Positions 32,404-43,242 are shown, counted from the first letter of the stretch. The stretch: DNA of 64,000 nucleotides from Erinaceus europaeus (GCF_950295315.1 NC_080165.1:10221723-10285722); one strand, 5' to 3'. Numbers and translations: made by a program. The notes: a model not told the origin generated them from the letters alone.

Positions 32404-32484
32404 TCTTTTTTAAAATTTCTTTATTGGGGAATTAATGTTTTACATTCAACAGTAAATACAATAGTTTGTACATGCATAACACAT
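32404..32484 (-). mobile_element. L1 3' terminus of the second UTR family
   Basis: TTTCTTTATTGGGGAATTAATG and ATAGTTTGTACATGCATAAC match, in reverse, the end of the L1 at 38622-38920. Confidence 0.85.
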
Positions 32485-32486
32485 GG

Positions 32487-32745
32487 AGAAAAGCACAAGG
32501 ACCGGCATAAGTATCCCGGTTCAAGCCCCCGGCTCCCCACCCGCAGGTGAGTCACTTCACAAGCGGTGAAGCAGGTCTGCAGGTGTCTGTCTTTCTCTCC
32601 CCCTCTCTGTCTTCCCCTCCTCTCTTCATTTCTCTCTGTCCTATCCAACAATAATGACAGCAATGACAACAACAATAATAACAACAACAATGACAAACAA
32701 CAAGGGCAACAAAAGGGAATAAATAAAATAAATATAAAAATATTG
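32487..32745 (+). mobile_element. SINE family A, head truncated
   Basis: Begins within the tRNA-like part (AAAAGCACAAGGACCGGCAT), keeps the B box GGTTCAAGCCCCC and the complete body and tail. Confidence 0.9.
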
Positions 32746-33122
32746 TATTGTTCTTTCTGTCCTACTTCTCCCATTAAATATAGCTGAACAGAATGTGTGA
32801 AGTTAATAGGCACGGATGGTTCTTTGAAGAAAAACAGCATAAAGCCATTGTTTTTACTTGCTTTTACCTTTTTCTAGCAACCTGATGCTAGAAAATAGTT
32901 CAATACATGCTAAAAGTTGAAAGCTCGGTGCTTAAGTTTTGTCTTCAGGAACAGGGAGTGGATCCCTTAGCACTCAGAAGGAGAGAAATCTCTTATTTAC
33001 CTTTTCTTCTATTCCATTTCCCAGTCAATTTTTGGAGGTAGTTGCGATGTTAAGAGCAGCGGCAAGGAGCACCATGAACCTAAAGCTCTAAATAAGCAGA
33101 GTAGATGTGCAACAAGAACAAC

Positions 33123-33453
33123 TGTAGTCTTGTGTTGTGCAGATGTCCCCTCAGGCTAGTGCCAGTTCCTGCGAGAGTTAATACAATATTCTCGAAGTGC
33201 CCTTCCCAACCAATCCTGTCCCGGCTCATCACTCCTGGTTTTTGCCCTATAAAGCCCTTCTTCTTCCGCCCCTCTTCTCTTGCCCGGTTTTCACCTCAGT
33301 GGTTAGACGCAGAAAAGGGTGCTGCGCGAGGTGGCCATTTTGGCTCACTCCACATGGCCCGAACCACTGTGCTCTCACCCAACTCTCAGGTGCCTGCACG
33401 AATAAAGAATTGTGTTCCCTCTCTGCTCCAGATCGTCTCTCTCTCTCTAGACA
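33123..33453 (+). mobile_element. Solo LTR, diverged (family with 13162 and 49738)
   Basis: TTGTGCAGATGTCCCCTCAGG, CCAACCAATCCTGTCCCGGC, TATA box CCCTATAAAGCCC near 33247, AGGTGGCCATTTTGGCTCAC, GAATAAAGAATTGTGTTCCC. A U3 segment present in the sister copies is missing after GCAGATG. No clean target duplication is visible and the 3' end is CT-rich, so the limits are approximate. Confidence 0.8.
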
Positions 33454-33895
33454 ATCTCGAGAGGTTTTTATGCTTTTCTCTTTTTTCAACAAATACCTGT
33501 GCCCCCACCCCAGTACCACCACTTCCTCTCCCCCTTCCATCCCTAAAAAAGCCAGATCATATTGGTAGGTTCCAAGTCTGATCAAAGTCAATATTGCAAA
33601 TGGGTTATTCCAGAAAACCACAGAGGATGCCAGATCATAATTCTCTGAGAATGAAGCCCTGAGTAAGCCCAGGCTTGGCTCTGCTTCCTCTGCTGCCTTC
33701 CAAACCATAAGTGGTCACAATTGTGGACAATTAGTTTTTGAGATTCCTGATAAATGGAGAGCTGGAAATGGAACGAGAGCTAGTGAAAATACTTCAGAGC
33801 TCATGTTTTATTTTGATGCAACAACCATGTTTCTTGAATAAATGCTCCCTGGGTTGCTACAAATCATTGATTCATGTCCAAAGTTTTTGTTGTTT

Positions 33896-33993
33896 ATTGG
33901 TTTGGTTTGGTTTGGTTTGGTTTGGTTTGGTTTGGTTTGGTTTGGTTTGGTTTGGTTTGGTTTGGTTTGGTTTGGCTTGGTTTGGTTTGGTTT
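33896..33993 (+). repeat. (TTTGG)n microsatellite
   Basis: About 18 pentamer units with one CTTGG variant. It is the expanded tail of the minus-strand SINE that follows. Long reading frames across it are artefacts. Confidence 0.97.
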
Positions 33994-33995
33994 GT

Positions 33996-34340
33996 TTTTT
34001 GCCTCCAGGGTTATTGCTGGGGCTCTGTGCCAGAACTATGAATCCACTGCTCCTGTAGGCCATTTTTTCCATCTTGTTGCCCTTGTTGTTGTTGTTGGTA
34101 TTGTTATTGTTGCCATTGTTGTTGTTGTCGTTGTTGGATAGGACAGAGAGAAATGGAGAGAGGAGTGGAAGACAGAGAGGGGGACAGAAAGATAGACACC
34201 TGCAGACCTGCTTCACCACCTGTGAAGTGACCCCTCCCCCCTGCAGATCGAGAGCCAGGGGCTCAAATTGGGATTCTTGCACTGGTCCTATTCTTCGCAC
34301 CATGTAAGCTTAACCCACTCCGTTACCGCCAAGGCCCCCA
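33996..34340 (-). mobile_element. SINE family A, long form
   Basis: TTGCCTCCAGGGTTATTGCTG (reversed extension), CTGCTCCTGTAGGCCATTTT, GGACAGAGAGAAATGGAGAG, and head complement AAGCTTAACCCACTCCGTTACC. Confidence 0.92.
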
Positions 34341-34344
34341 CGTC

Positions 34345-34585
34345 CAAAGTTTTAATAACGTTTATTTTGGTTATTTAAAAAAAGATGGGCTTTGATCGCT
34401 GTCAATTTCTTTGACATGAGTTCCTGTTCCTTTCTCTTCTTTTCCACTCCTGGCACTGACTTATGTTTGTCATTCAGTTTGGTGAGCAAACGCATTTCGT
34501 TTTTACTGCTCCGTGCCACGGCCTGGCCCTGAACACACTCTTTACCATGGACAAGAACCCTCCTGCTAAGTGGAAACATCGTGAA
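34345..34585 (-). pseudogene. Unidentified 75-codon frame with 3'-end signals
   Basis: I do not recognise this protein. A minus-strand frame (34579-34352) is lysine-rich and basic: residues near 25-60 include SSKNEMRLLTKLNDKHKSV and KKRKEQELMSKKL. The stop codon is followed at once by AATAAA-like sequence within AACCAAAATAAACGTTATTA. The composition looks more like real protein than the low-complexity frames elsewhere. It may be a terminal exon, a processed pseudogene piece, or chance. No upstream splice site could be fixed. A SINE abuts the 3' side. Confidence 0.3.
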
Positions 34586-34589
34586 TGAC

Positions 34590-35460
34590 AGATGCTGGGC
34601 TGTCTATCCCCACCTTAAAGTACAAAAGAACTCACCACCAAGGGTGAAGTTTTATAGACAGGAAGCCCCATCTCACCGGGAATATACAGATCAAACACAC
34701 AGCACAGCAGTGCTTTCACAGAAATATCTCACATCAGCATTTCAGGTGTGAAAGCTGTTTGAGTTCCTTGTATTGATACCTGCTTATCAAAACACACATT
34801 TGAGAGCATAGCAAAGGTGTTAAACAAGATTATTTCAAATGTGAGAAATTAAAAAATGAAATTTGGCTCTTGAAAAAAAAAAAAAAGATTTCACAGGGTT
34901 GACAAAGAGTGATTAGCCTATTGCAGGGACCATATTGTAAGAGAAATAGTTGACAGTCATCCAGAGAAGGAAAGGCATAGAAAGTACAGAGACACAGCCA
35001 AGAGGCGACTTTATTTGATGTGGGCACAAAGGGTAGAACCAAAAGAAACGAGGAAGAGTTATAGGAAAGCAGATGACAGCTCAATTAATGCAAGGTTTAT
35101 TTTACAGAACTTTCCAAACCCAGATATGATGGCCTTGAATATCGGTAAATTCTTATTATTTTCCCTAGCGCGGTCCTCAAGCAAAGTAGGCTCTGCCATT
35201 TACAAATTTAAAAATATCTCGCTCCAGCCAATAAAGGTGAATCCTACTCAGTATTCAAATGACCTTGGGGGTACCATTGCCCATAAGATCATTTGTTCAA
35301 GCTCCTTGATGCTTCTTCCTACTGTGTTGAGACCTGACAGGAAGGTCTTTTCATTCTTTGCTTCATCTGGGAAGGAAGAACTGGGTTGAGGCAGTTATGA
35401 TGGCAATAAGTTTATCATCTCCAGTTTTTGCATAAGTCCACAGAGATCTCTTGTGAAATT
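34590..35460. other. No recognised gene
   Basis: Unique-looking DNA. It includes a 124-codon plus-strand frame (35015-35389) without any recognisable domain, and a reversed AATAAA-like ACTTTATTTG at about 35008. Neither is enough for a gene or LTR call. Confidence 0.4.
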
Positions 35461-35475
35461 GTCTACTCCTCTTCT

Positions 35476-35536
35476 TACGCCGGTCCTTGGGCTTCACGCC
35501 ACGTACAGTTAACCCACTGCACTACTGCCTGACTCC
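35476..35536 (-). mobile_element. Tailless SINE-A head insertion (61 bp)
   Basis: Exactly 61 bp of the family A tRNA-like 5' region. On the plus strand they read TACGCCGGTCCTTGGGCTTC ... ACTGCCTGACTCC. They are flanked by perfect 13-bp duplications CTACTCCTCTTCT (35463-35475 and 35537-35549). There is no body and no A-rich tail, so this is a retroposed 5' fragment of SINE RNA. Confidence 0.9.
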
Positions 35537-35732
35537 CTACTCCTCTTCTAATTAAGGAATGGTTTTCAAATAAACTATGTAGTACCCATAGTCTAGCATA
35601 CTGAGGTTTTTCCTTTTAAAGTAGTATGAGTAAATGTTAATTCCCACAGGAATGACTGATTGCAATTACTACCTCTAGAAATGCCTGCTGGTCATACATT
35701 AGCCCAATTGGGTTCAAATGTTAGGTTCAGGA

Positions 35733-35876
35733 TGGGGGTAGATACCATAATGGCATACCATAATGGTTAGGCAAACAGGCTCTCATGCCCGAAGCTCCAA
35801 AGTCCCAGATTCAATCCCCTACACCACCATAAGCCAGAGATGAGCAGAGCTCTGATAAAAATTTAAAAAAAAGAAC
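35733..35876 (+). mobile_element. SINE family C
   Basis: TAATGGTTAGGCAAACAGGC, CAGATTCAATCCCCTACACC (B-box-like), ACCACCATAAGCCAGAGATG, GCTCTGATAAAAA tail. Confidence 0.8.
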
Positions 35877-35879
35877 TTC

Positions 35880-36432
35880 GGTTCACCCTAACCTAGTACT
35901 TAAACATGGAACAAGCTCTTTCCTCTGTTCCTCACCCTCCTGTTCCTCATTATTTTATCCTTTCATTCTTTCATCTCATTATCCTCTCTTCTCCCTTTTA
36001 CAAGTCTACTCTTTGTGCAAAAATAAATAGAAACAGAAGGTGAAGAAGAAGCAAATGTATTTCTTCTAGAATTTTCTATCTCCAGTTAATTCACTTCTTT
36101 TTCAATTACCCTTTCCTATATTGTATCTTATTTCTCTTTGAAACACCAACACTTTCGGATGTTTGTGGCTACAAAGAGAAATAAGAAATGGTTTATTCTC
36201 TCATAGATCTCACACCATACTATCCTGTCTGTATGCCCATATGTGAAAAGAAGTTTTTGAGTTTTCTGTGGAAAGCAGCAATCCACAAGGTAGCATGATA
36301 CAGTTTGATATTTTAATACAAAAATCTGGATTTGTTTTAGTTCTGCAGTATAACATGACCGTCATTTTTTCTGGAAGTTCAGCATTGCATATTTCTAGAA
36401 AAGATGAGATAACTTTTGAAAATATAAGATAA
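35880..36432. other. No recognisable gene
   Basis: AT-rich unique-looking DNA. Confidence 0.5.
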
Positions 36433-36434
36433 TA

Positions 36435-36713
36435 GAGGCCATGCAGTGGCACACCAGGTTAAGCGCAGATGGTGCGAAGTGCAAGGACCTGCCCGAGAAT
36501 CGGGGTTCGAGCCCCTGGATCCCACCTGCAGGGGAGTCACTTCACAAGTGGTGAAGTGGGTCTGCAGGTGTCTCTGTTTCTCTCCTCCTCTCTGTCTTTC
36601 CTGCCTCTCTCCATTTCTCTCTGGCCTAGCCAAAAAGAAAATTGAAAAAATGGCCACAGGAACAGTGGATTCATAGTGCAGGTACCAAGTCCCAGTAATG
36701 ACCCTGGAGGTAG
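36435..36713 (+). mobile_element. SINE family A, long form
   Basis: GGCCATGCAGTGGCACACCAGG head, GGGGTTCGAGCCCCTGG B box, CT-rich segment, ATGGCCACAGGAACAGTGGA extension ending TGACCCTGGAGG. Confidence 0.9.
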
Positions 36714-36714
36714 G

Positions 36715-36797
36715 TAGATAGATAGATAAGATAAGATGAGATAAGATAAGATAAGATGAGGTAAGATAAGATAAGGTGAAATAAGATGAGATAATAT
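36715..36797 (+). repeat. (GATAA)n array
   Basis: GATA then GATAA/GATGA units derived from the SINE tail. Confidence 0.92.
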
Positions 36798-36799
36798 AT

Positions 36800-36975
36800 C
36801 CTCTATTTGGTAAATAAATCAGTCTAATGCATCACTGTTATGCCTTAGGCACAGAGGTCCTAGGTCCAAGCCACAATACCACCATGAATCAGATCTGAGC
36901 AGTGCTCTGGTGAAAAGAAGAGAGCAGAGGAGAGAGAGCAGAGGAGAGACTGAAAAAAAAAGAGAAAGAAAAGAG
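36800..36975 (+). mobile_element. SINE family C
   Basis: TCTAATGCATCACTGTTATG, GGTCCAAGCCACAATACCAC, CAGATCTGAGCAGTGCTCTGG, purine-rich tail. Confidence 0.75.
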
Positions 36976-36979
36976 AACA

Positions 36980-37728
36980 CCAGTGTAGGAAATAGCTGAT
37001 AATTTATAATCTGTTTTTAGCTTTCAGAAGTGTTCACAAAAGCTCTTTAAAGTGATCTGTTTTTGTGACAGTCACTAAGCAAAAAAAAAAAAAAAAAAAG
37101 AAGAAGAACCATTCCCACCTTACACTGAAGAAATAATTAAGTTGTGAGATATAGCCTTGATCAAAAGGAGAAGTATTGAACAACCTTGGTTCTCTGGCTA
37201 TTTCCAGCACAACAGAGGATGACAGAGTAAATAAAAGCCCAGTAGGTGGTTAAAATTCATCAAGGAGAAATCTCCACTCCAAGTAACTTGAGTATTTATC
37301 ATTTTTCTGCCAATAGAACACTTTATCTCTTATATTCTATACTCATGAAACTTGGCTGTCTCTTTCTTTCCATTTTTTGTTTCCATTCTTTATTTCTCTA
37401 TTTATTCTTCTTCATCAATCCTTAATCTTTGTTAGTTATAGAACTTTACTATAGAACTTTTTACATTGCTTACAAAAGTTTAGTTCTAAAAAATGTTGAA
37501 AGGTTTTATTCTGAAAATGAAATCATAATGACTCCTTAGTTGGTATCTGAAGTTATACATTCCAATCTCTTACAGCAACTACAGATTACAGTCTCAGATG
37601 AACAAATGTTTAATGATCATCTTAATAACTATCGTCCACTGTGCTAAGTCCAGATGATAATACCAGTAAGAAAAACAGACCTCTGAGTATTTGACGGTTA
37701 AAATAAGAAAGATACATCAAAACAAATA
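36980..37728. other. No recognisable gene
   Basis: AT-rich DNA with an A-run at 37080-37100. Nothing further could be supported. Confidence 0.5.
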
Positions 37729-37730
37729 AT

Positions 37731-37932
37731 GGGCCAGGTAGTGGCACTCCTGGTTATACACTCACATTACAGTGCGCAAGAACCCAGGCTCAAGCCCCCT
37801 GTTCCCTACCTGCAGGAAGGAAGCTTCATGAGTGGTGAAGCAGGGCTGCAGGTATCTCTATGTCTCTATGTCCTTCTACTTCCCCCTCCTCTCTCAATTC
37901 TTTTCTATCTTTATCCAATAATAAATAAAAAT
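37731..37932 (+). mobile_element. SINE family B
   Basis: GGGCCAGGTAGTGGCACTCC head, CCAGGCTCAAGCCCCCTGTT B box, CCTGCAGGAAGGAAGCTTCA, AATAATAAATAAAAATAC tail. Confidence 0.9.
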
Positions 37933-38920
37933 ACAAATTCTGGGAAGGCTAGAAATGGGCCTACCCTATGATCCTGTAATTCCTCTCCTGGGGATATATC
38001 CTAAGGAACCCAAAACACCCATCCAAAAAGATCTATGTACACATATATTCTTGGCAGCACAATTTGTAATAGCCAAAACCTGGAAGCAACCTAGGTGTCC
38101 AATAACAGATGAGTGACTGAGCAAGTTGTGGTACATATATATACAATGGAATACTACTCAGCTATAAAAAATGGTGACTTCACCGTTTTCAGCTGATCTT
38201 GGATGGACCTTGAAAAAAATCACATTAAGTGAAATAAGTTGCCAGGCTAGCCTGAGGGCGTTTCTTCCCAGGCACATGCTCTCTGAGTTGGAGAGAACTC
38301 GACTGGAGCCAACCTAGCGACGTGGGAGAGGAACCAGGGACTCTCGTGGCTGAGCAGGAACACAGTGCAATACTGGCTCTATTGATCAGAAAAGAACTGC
38401 CTTTATACCTTCTGAAGCGGAAGTGGCAGGTCAGAAAAGGAAATGGGTAGGATAGGGGATGGAGAGGAGAAAAGAATGTGAAAGTAGCAAGCTTCCATCT
38501 AACCAATGGGGATTAATCCAATGCCTTGCAGGCAGGGCGGGTCTCAGACAAAACAATGATTATGTAAATAGACCACGTGTTAAACAACGCAGGGGGCCTG
38601 GCATAATGACCAACAATAAGTCAGAAACAGAAGGATGAATACGGGATGATCTCACTCTCAGACAGAAGCTGAAAATCAAGATCAGAAAAGAAAACACAAG
38701 TAGAACCTGAACTGGAGCTGGTGTATTGCACCAAAGTAAAAGACTCTGGGGTTGGTGGGTAGGGAGAATACAGATCCAAGAAGGATGACAGAGGACCTAG
38801 TGAGGGTTGTATTGCTATAGGGAAAACTGGGAAATGTTATGCATGTACAAACTATTATATTTACTGTTGAATGTAAAACATTAATTCTCCAATAAAGAAA
38901 TTTAAAAAATAATAAATATA
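37933..38920 (+). mobile_element. 5'-truncated L1 interrupted by a solo LTR
   Basis: Positions 37933-38239 hold the end of ORF2 and start of the UTR (CTGGGGATATATCCTAAGGA, GCACAATTTGTAATAGCCAA, AATGGAATACTACTCAGCTA). It resumes at 38616 (AAGTCAGAAACAGAAGGATG) through TGTACAAACTATTATATTTAC to a polyadenylation signal (CCAATAAAGAAATTT) and A-rich end. The LTR at 38240-38615 landed in it. Confidence 0.93.
38240..38615 (-). mobile_element. Solo LTR nested in L1
   Basis: 376 bp, TGCCAGG...CCAACA on the plus strand, with perfect 6-bp duplications ATAAGT (38234-38239 and 38616-38621). Minus orientation. Its U3 start (TGTTGGTCATTATGCCAGGC reading on the minus strand) resembles the 3289-3735 and 14671-15151 families, but it has no tRNA-Gly block. 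Confidence 0.93.
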
Positions 38921-38999
38921 CAAATATTTTTAAGAGTCATTAAATCAAATGACTGCAAAAGTAAAATTCAACTAAGAAAATGTCCAATAAGGTTTTTTA

Positions 39000-39213
39000 T
39001 TCATTCTTTTTTAAATAGAAGGTAAGAGGCAGAGAGAGAGACAGAGGAAGAGACAGAGGAGAAAGGAGAGATACCACAGCACTGCTCAACCCCCTGTGAA
39101 GCTTGTCTCCTACAGGTGTTTGCATGTGCTGGCTAGAGGTTCAAACCCAGTTCCTCTCAGAAGATGACGCGTGAATTCAACCAGGCAACCCTTTACCTAC
39201 CCCCCCCCCCAAT
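39000..39213 (-). mobile_element. SINE, reversed, diverged
   Basis: TTTTTTAAATAGAAGGTAAGAG, ACCACAGCACTGCTCAACCC, GAGGTTCAAACCCAGTTCC (reversed B box), AACCAGGCAACCCTTTACC. Confidence 0.7.
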
Positions 39214-39214
39214 A

Positions 39215-39825
39215 TGTTTTAACAGGGAACTTGGGTCTACTCAGATTTTCCTGAGAGTGTGAGTGATACGTGGGATGAGAGCTCAGAGAGGCCTATAAGA
39301 TACTCAGGGGCAAAAGTAAAAAAGGAAGTCACCTGGCAGATGAAGTCATCAAGCCTCAGTGCATGCTAGGCCAAAATCTCCTCCCAATTCAATGGAAGCT
39401 CAAGAGTAAAGATTGCCTGCCAGAAAAGTACTGCATTGGTGAGAAATGTGAGAGTCTTTTCCTCCATTTTTATCTGATTTAGCAGAGCACAGCCCTTTGG
39501 AAGGACAAGCCAGTGGTCCTGAAGCTGAGGAACAGTGAACAGCTGGGAACTTTTCATTAAGCACATTTCTAGTAGCAGTTCAGGGACTTCATCATTAAGA
39601 ACAGTCTTAGCAGTGCTTCACTGAGTCTGAGAAAAGAAAAAAAAAAGAAAAAAAGTATATATTCCCCAATAATTTAATAAGTATGCAGGTACTTAAGTAA
39701 AACCAGAAACTAGAATCAGTTTTAAAAATCCAGTTTAGGTTAGCAAAACAGCTCACTGGATAACAAGACTGCTTTGTGAGCTATTCAATTTTGACCCATT
39801 CAATCTTCTTTTAAGGAAGTGTCGG
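39215..39825. other. No recognised gene
   Basis: Unique-looking sequence with a possible SINE remnant at 39738-39812 (GGTTAGCAAAACAGCTCACT). Confidence 0.4.
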
Positions 39826-39831
39826 TGCTGT

Positions 39832-39834
<3 letters not shown>

Positions 39835-39868
<34 letters not shown>
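39835..39868 (+). repeat. (CT)n microsatellite
   Basis: Pure CT run, continuing as an interrupted pyrimidine tract to about 39905. Confidence 0.95.
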
Positions 39869-39873
<5 letters not shown>

Positions 39874-39908
39874 CCTCTCTTTGTCTCTCTCTCTCTTTCT
39901 TGCTCTTT

Positions 39909-39985
39909 CACTCTTTATTGCCACCAGGGTTATTTCTGGGACTCAGTGCCTGCATGTTGAATCCACCACTCCTGGCAGTTATTTT
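39909..39985 (-). mobile_element. SINE family A 3' extension only
   Basis: TATTGCCACCAGGGTTATTTC ... CACCACTCCTGGCAGTTATTT is the reversed long-form extension without the SINE body. Confidence 0.7.
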
Positions 39986-39989
39986 GCCC

Positions 39990-40680
39990 TTTTTTTAAAA
40001 TTTATTTATTGGGGAATTAATGTTTACATTCAACAGTAAATACAATAGTTTGTACATGCATAACATTTCCCAGTTTTACATATAACAATACAACCCCCAC
40101 TAGGTCCTCTGTCATCCTTCTTGGACCTGTATTCTCCTTCCCCACCCACCCCAGAGTCTTTTACTTTGGTTCAGTTCTGATGACAACGGCCCTATAATAC
40201 AGTTTGAGATCTGGGAATGTGATGCCTCCGGTTCTGTTCTTTCTTCTCAAGATTGTTTTGGCAATTCTAGGTCTTTTCTGGTTCCAAATAAACATTTCTA
40301 GCATTTGTTTTATTCTCCTAAAAAATGTGCTTGGGACCTTGGATGGGGATAGCATTCAATTTGTAGATGGCTCTGGGTAGTATATTCATTTTGATGATGT
40401 TAATTCTTCCAACCCATGAACATAGAATAATTTTTCACTTCTTATGTGTCTTTTTCAATTTCCTTGAGTAGTGACTCATAATTTTCAGTATACAAGTCTT
40501 TCACTTCTTTGGTTAGGTTTACTCCTAGATATTTTATTGTTTTTTGTTGCTATAGTAAAAGGAATTGATAACTGGATTTCAGCTTCTTCTACCTTAGTGT
40601 TTGCATAGAGGAATGCCACTGACTTGTGAATGTTAATTTTGTAGCCTGACATATATCCAGTGGACACAGAAATCTAATCC
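39990..40680 (-). mobile_element. L1, antisense, internally deleted
   Basis: The reversed 3' terminus (TTATTTATTGGGGAATTAATG to CCCCAGAGTCTTTTACTTTGG) joins directly to mid-ORF2 antisense sequence (TTGAGATCTGGGAATGTGATG, CTGGGTAGTATATTCATTTTG). About 1 kb of ORF2 end is missing. Confidence 0.82.
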
Positions 40681-40689
40681 CAAATTGTT

Positions 40690-40970
40690 GAGGGAGGGAA
40701 GGTACCGCCCAGAAATCGAGTGGTTACCAATGTGGTTTAGGACATGTAGGCAGGGTTTGGGGTTTAAAAGCAGGAGCCTAAGAGTGTTCTGGCTCTTGGA
40801 TCCTGACCACAAACATATAAGTCTCTCTTCCCTTGCTTTCTCTCTCTTTCCAGCATTACCATGTAACCATCAAGACTGTAGTTCAATCCTCTCTCTCTCT
40901 CTCTCTTTCATGTCCTAACATGTTAATTTTTAAATAAAAATTTGATTTACCTGAATAAAAATGCTCTCTT
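40690..40970 (+). mobile_element. Possible LTR remnant
   Basis: A TATA-like GGTTTAAAAGC near 40762 is followed by a CT-rich run and TAAATAAAAATTTG near 40930. Spacing between promoter-like and polyadenylation-like signals is LTR-like. No paired ends or target duplication were found. Confidence 0.35.
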
Positions 40971-41059
40971 TTCAATTCATTGAGATAAGGCATGATGAAC
41001 TCTCAGAATGGAGGACAGATGCTGCCCCCCTCCCTTATCTCTTTAACAAAGCAACATAT

Positions 41060-41340
41060 GTTGATAGCACATATTCTCACAATCCAAGCAGTGGAAGAAG
41101 CTTGAATATCCATCAACAGATGACTGGGTAGAGGAGTAATGGGATATATCCATGAACTAATACTCTGTAATTTAAAAAGATCATACTGTAAAAAAAAAAC
41201 ATAGTGTTTCCTTTAGGGTAAAAATGAATGGAGCGAGAGGTGATTCTGTGAAGTTCTGTGATGGAAGACACCGATTAGATGGTTTCGCTCATGTGTGGAA
41301 TAAAGAAAAGCAGAACTCATGAACTTACTTGAAAAAAACA
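41060..41340 (+). mobile_element. Old L1 3' region
   Basis: CAATCCAAGCAGTGGAAGAA, ATCCATCAACAGATGACTGG and TTCGCTCATGTGTGGAATAA are diverged L1 ORF2-end landmarks. The element continues after the SINE at about 41640-41800. Confidence 0.65.
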
Positions 41341-41344
41341 AAAT

Positions 41345-41632
41345 AGAGGGGAGTCGGGCGGTAGTGCAGCTGGTTAAGCGCAAGTGGCGCCACAGCGCAA
41401 GGACTGGTGTAAGGATCATGGTTAGAGCCCCCGGCTCCCCCACCTGTGGGGAAGTCTCTTCATAGGCGGTGAAGCAGGTCTGCAGGTGTCTGTCTTTCTC
41501 TCCCCCTCTCTTTCTCTTCTCTCTGTATTTCTCTCTGTCCTATCCAACAACAATGACATCAATAATAAATGCAACAATAAAACAACAAGGGCAACAAAAG
41601 GAATAAATAAATTAAATATTTTTTTAAAAAAA
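41345..41632 (+). mobile_element. SINE family A nested in old L1
   Basis: GGGAGTCGGGCGGTAGTGCAG head, AAGCAGGTCTGCAGGTGTCT, CAATAAAACAACAAGGGCAA tail. Confidence 0.93.
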
Positions 41633-41809
41633 TAGGTAATAGCCAAACTTTGTGAGAAGTAATGTAGTTATTATTGGGTGGGGAGGAACACAGTCCTTTG
41701 GTTCTGGGTGAGCTGTAGAAGTATTCTCCTGTACTCTGATAATCCTTTAATCTTGTAAACCATTATTAAATCACTCACAGAAATCATAATTTAAAACGAG
41801 TTGTCCTTA

Positions 41810-42920
41810 AACAAAAAGCACTTGGATTTCCTTGTGGGTCTCATTTCTACATAAAGAATCTTGTGTCGTGCAAAAATTAAATAAATATGCTTTCTTCTCC
41901 AGTTAATCTCTCCAATGTCAGCTTAACTTTCTGGCCAGTCAGAAAAACCTTAAGATAAAAGTAAAGCTTTGTCTCCTCACCCTCCCCTCCCCCCAAGTCC
42001 CTTCTTAGCAGGATTCCACTTTCTGCTGAAGGGCAGACTCACTCACAAGCTGCAGCTGCTCTGGTGAGCCCCCAGCAGCTGATCTGCATGAGAGAAGGTA
42101 ATCAGCTGACACCGGATGCAGCAATCAACTGAATGTTCATTTTCAATTCTGTACTGACTGTTTAGCACTAAAAACGATTTCATGGTTCCAGACTAACTGG
42201 AGACATAATACGGAATAGTCATCTTGTTTTTTTTTCACATAGAAATGAAAAGTGTCTATGAGGATTCTGAAGGATACAGACTTGGCCTACTTCCTGCTAC
42301 AGTATTGGACACTGCTCCCTTAGAGATGTTTTCTTCCTTTGTCCTCATGAGGCAGGCAGATAGATGGGGAGTAGAGTAAGAAAACGCCAATTATTATTTA
42401 GATTTGTTTCAGAAAGGAACAGAGGAGGTCCAAGGAGAAATTTCTAAAGAGAAAATGCAGTCACCATTACTTTCCTTGAGTCTGGCACTTCGCAAAGCAG
42501 TTTTTTGTTGTTGTTGTTGTTGTTGTTGTTGCTGTTTTTAAGTAATTAGGTTCAGATATTGTTAACTGCAAAATGCATAAAATGCATTGCACTGGGGCAG
42601 GCAGAACACATTATTTCCACACTAGTTTAATGAACTACAAACAAGAAAGCAAACACCTTTCTCCTCCTTCATATCCACACAGCCCACAGGTACCACCAGT
42701 CTTAACTCACCAACTGTGTGTTTATCCTACTACACCCAAGATGGTGGAGACTTTGAAGGAACAGGATGGACCAGCATGAGGCGAAGAGAGAGTCTCCTGT
42801 GATGCCCACCCTCTTTCACCTCTGTGCAAATCACAAGGACTGAGCCATCTGGAATAAACATGAGCTGACCGGTCAAGGATATAAACAAATGTTGGGGTGT
42901 AATGAAAAGCCTTTGTGCCA
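41810..42920. other. No recognised gene
   Basis: Unique-looking DNA. It includes a (GTT)n run at 42508-42532 and a moderately GC-rich patch at 41980-42115. No exon could be supported. Confidence 0.45.
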
Positions 42921-42924
42921 CTGT

Positions 42925-43025
42925 AGAAATAGAACAATGGTTAATGCAGAAAGATTTCCATGACTGAGGCACCAAAGCTTTCAAGTTCAATGCTCAGCCC
43001 CACCATAAACCAGAGCTAAGGAATG
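42925..43025 (+). mobile_element. SINE family C, diverged
   Basis: AACAATGGTTAATGCAGAAAG, TTCAAGTTCAATGCTCAGCC, CCACCATAAACCAGAGCTAA. Confidence 0.7.
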
Positions 43026-43026
43026 A

Positions 43027-43234
43027 GGACCAGGCAGTGGTGCACTTAGTTAAGTGAACACATTACAATGCTCAAGAACCTGGGTCCAAGCCCCTGGTCC
43101 CCACCTTCAGGGGGAAGCTTCACGAGTAGTGAAATAGGTCTGCAGGTGTGTCTCTGTCTCTTTTCATCTCTATCTCCCCCTCTCTTCTGAATTTCTCTCT
43201 ACCTCTGTCCAATAAAATAAATAATAAATAAAAA
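43027..43234 (+). mobile_element. SINE family B
   Basis: GGACCAGGCAGTGGTGCACTT head, CTGGGTCCAAGCCCCTGG B box, AATAAAATAAATAATAAATA tail. Confidence 0.92.
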
Positions 43235-43242
43235 GAAATGGT

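Noticed and set aside
33123..33453. Exact ends and a 6-bp duplication for this LTR
   Set aside because: The 5' flank AACAAC is not repeated at the 3' side, and the CT-rich end is ambiguous, so only approximate limits are reported.
33738..34058. Long frames with WFGLV repeats (and TKPNQ on the other strand)
   Set aside because: They are translations of the (TTTGG)n microsatellite and the adjoining SINE, not genes.
35015..35389. 124-codon plus-strand frame
   Set aside because: No recognisable domain, ordinary intergenic composition, and length within chance for this much sequence.
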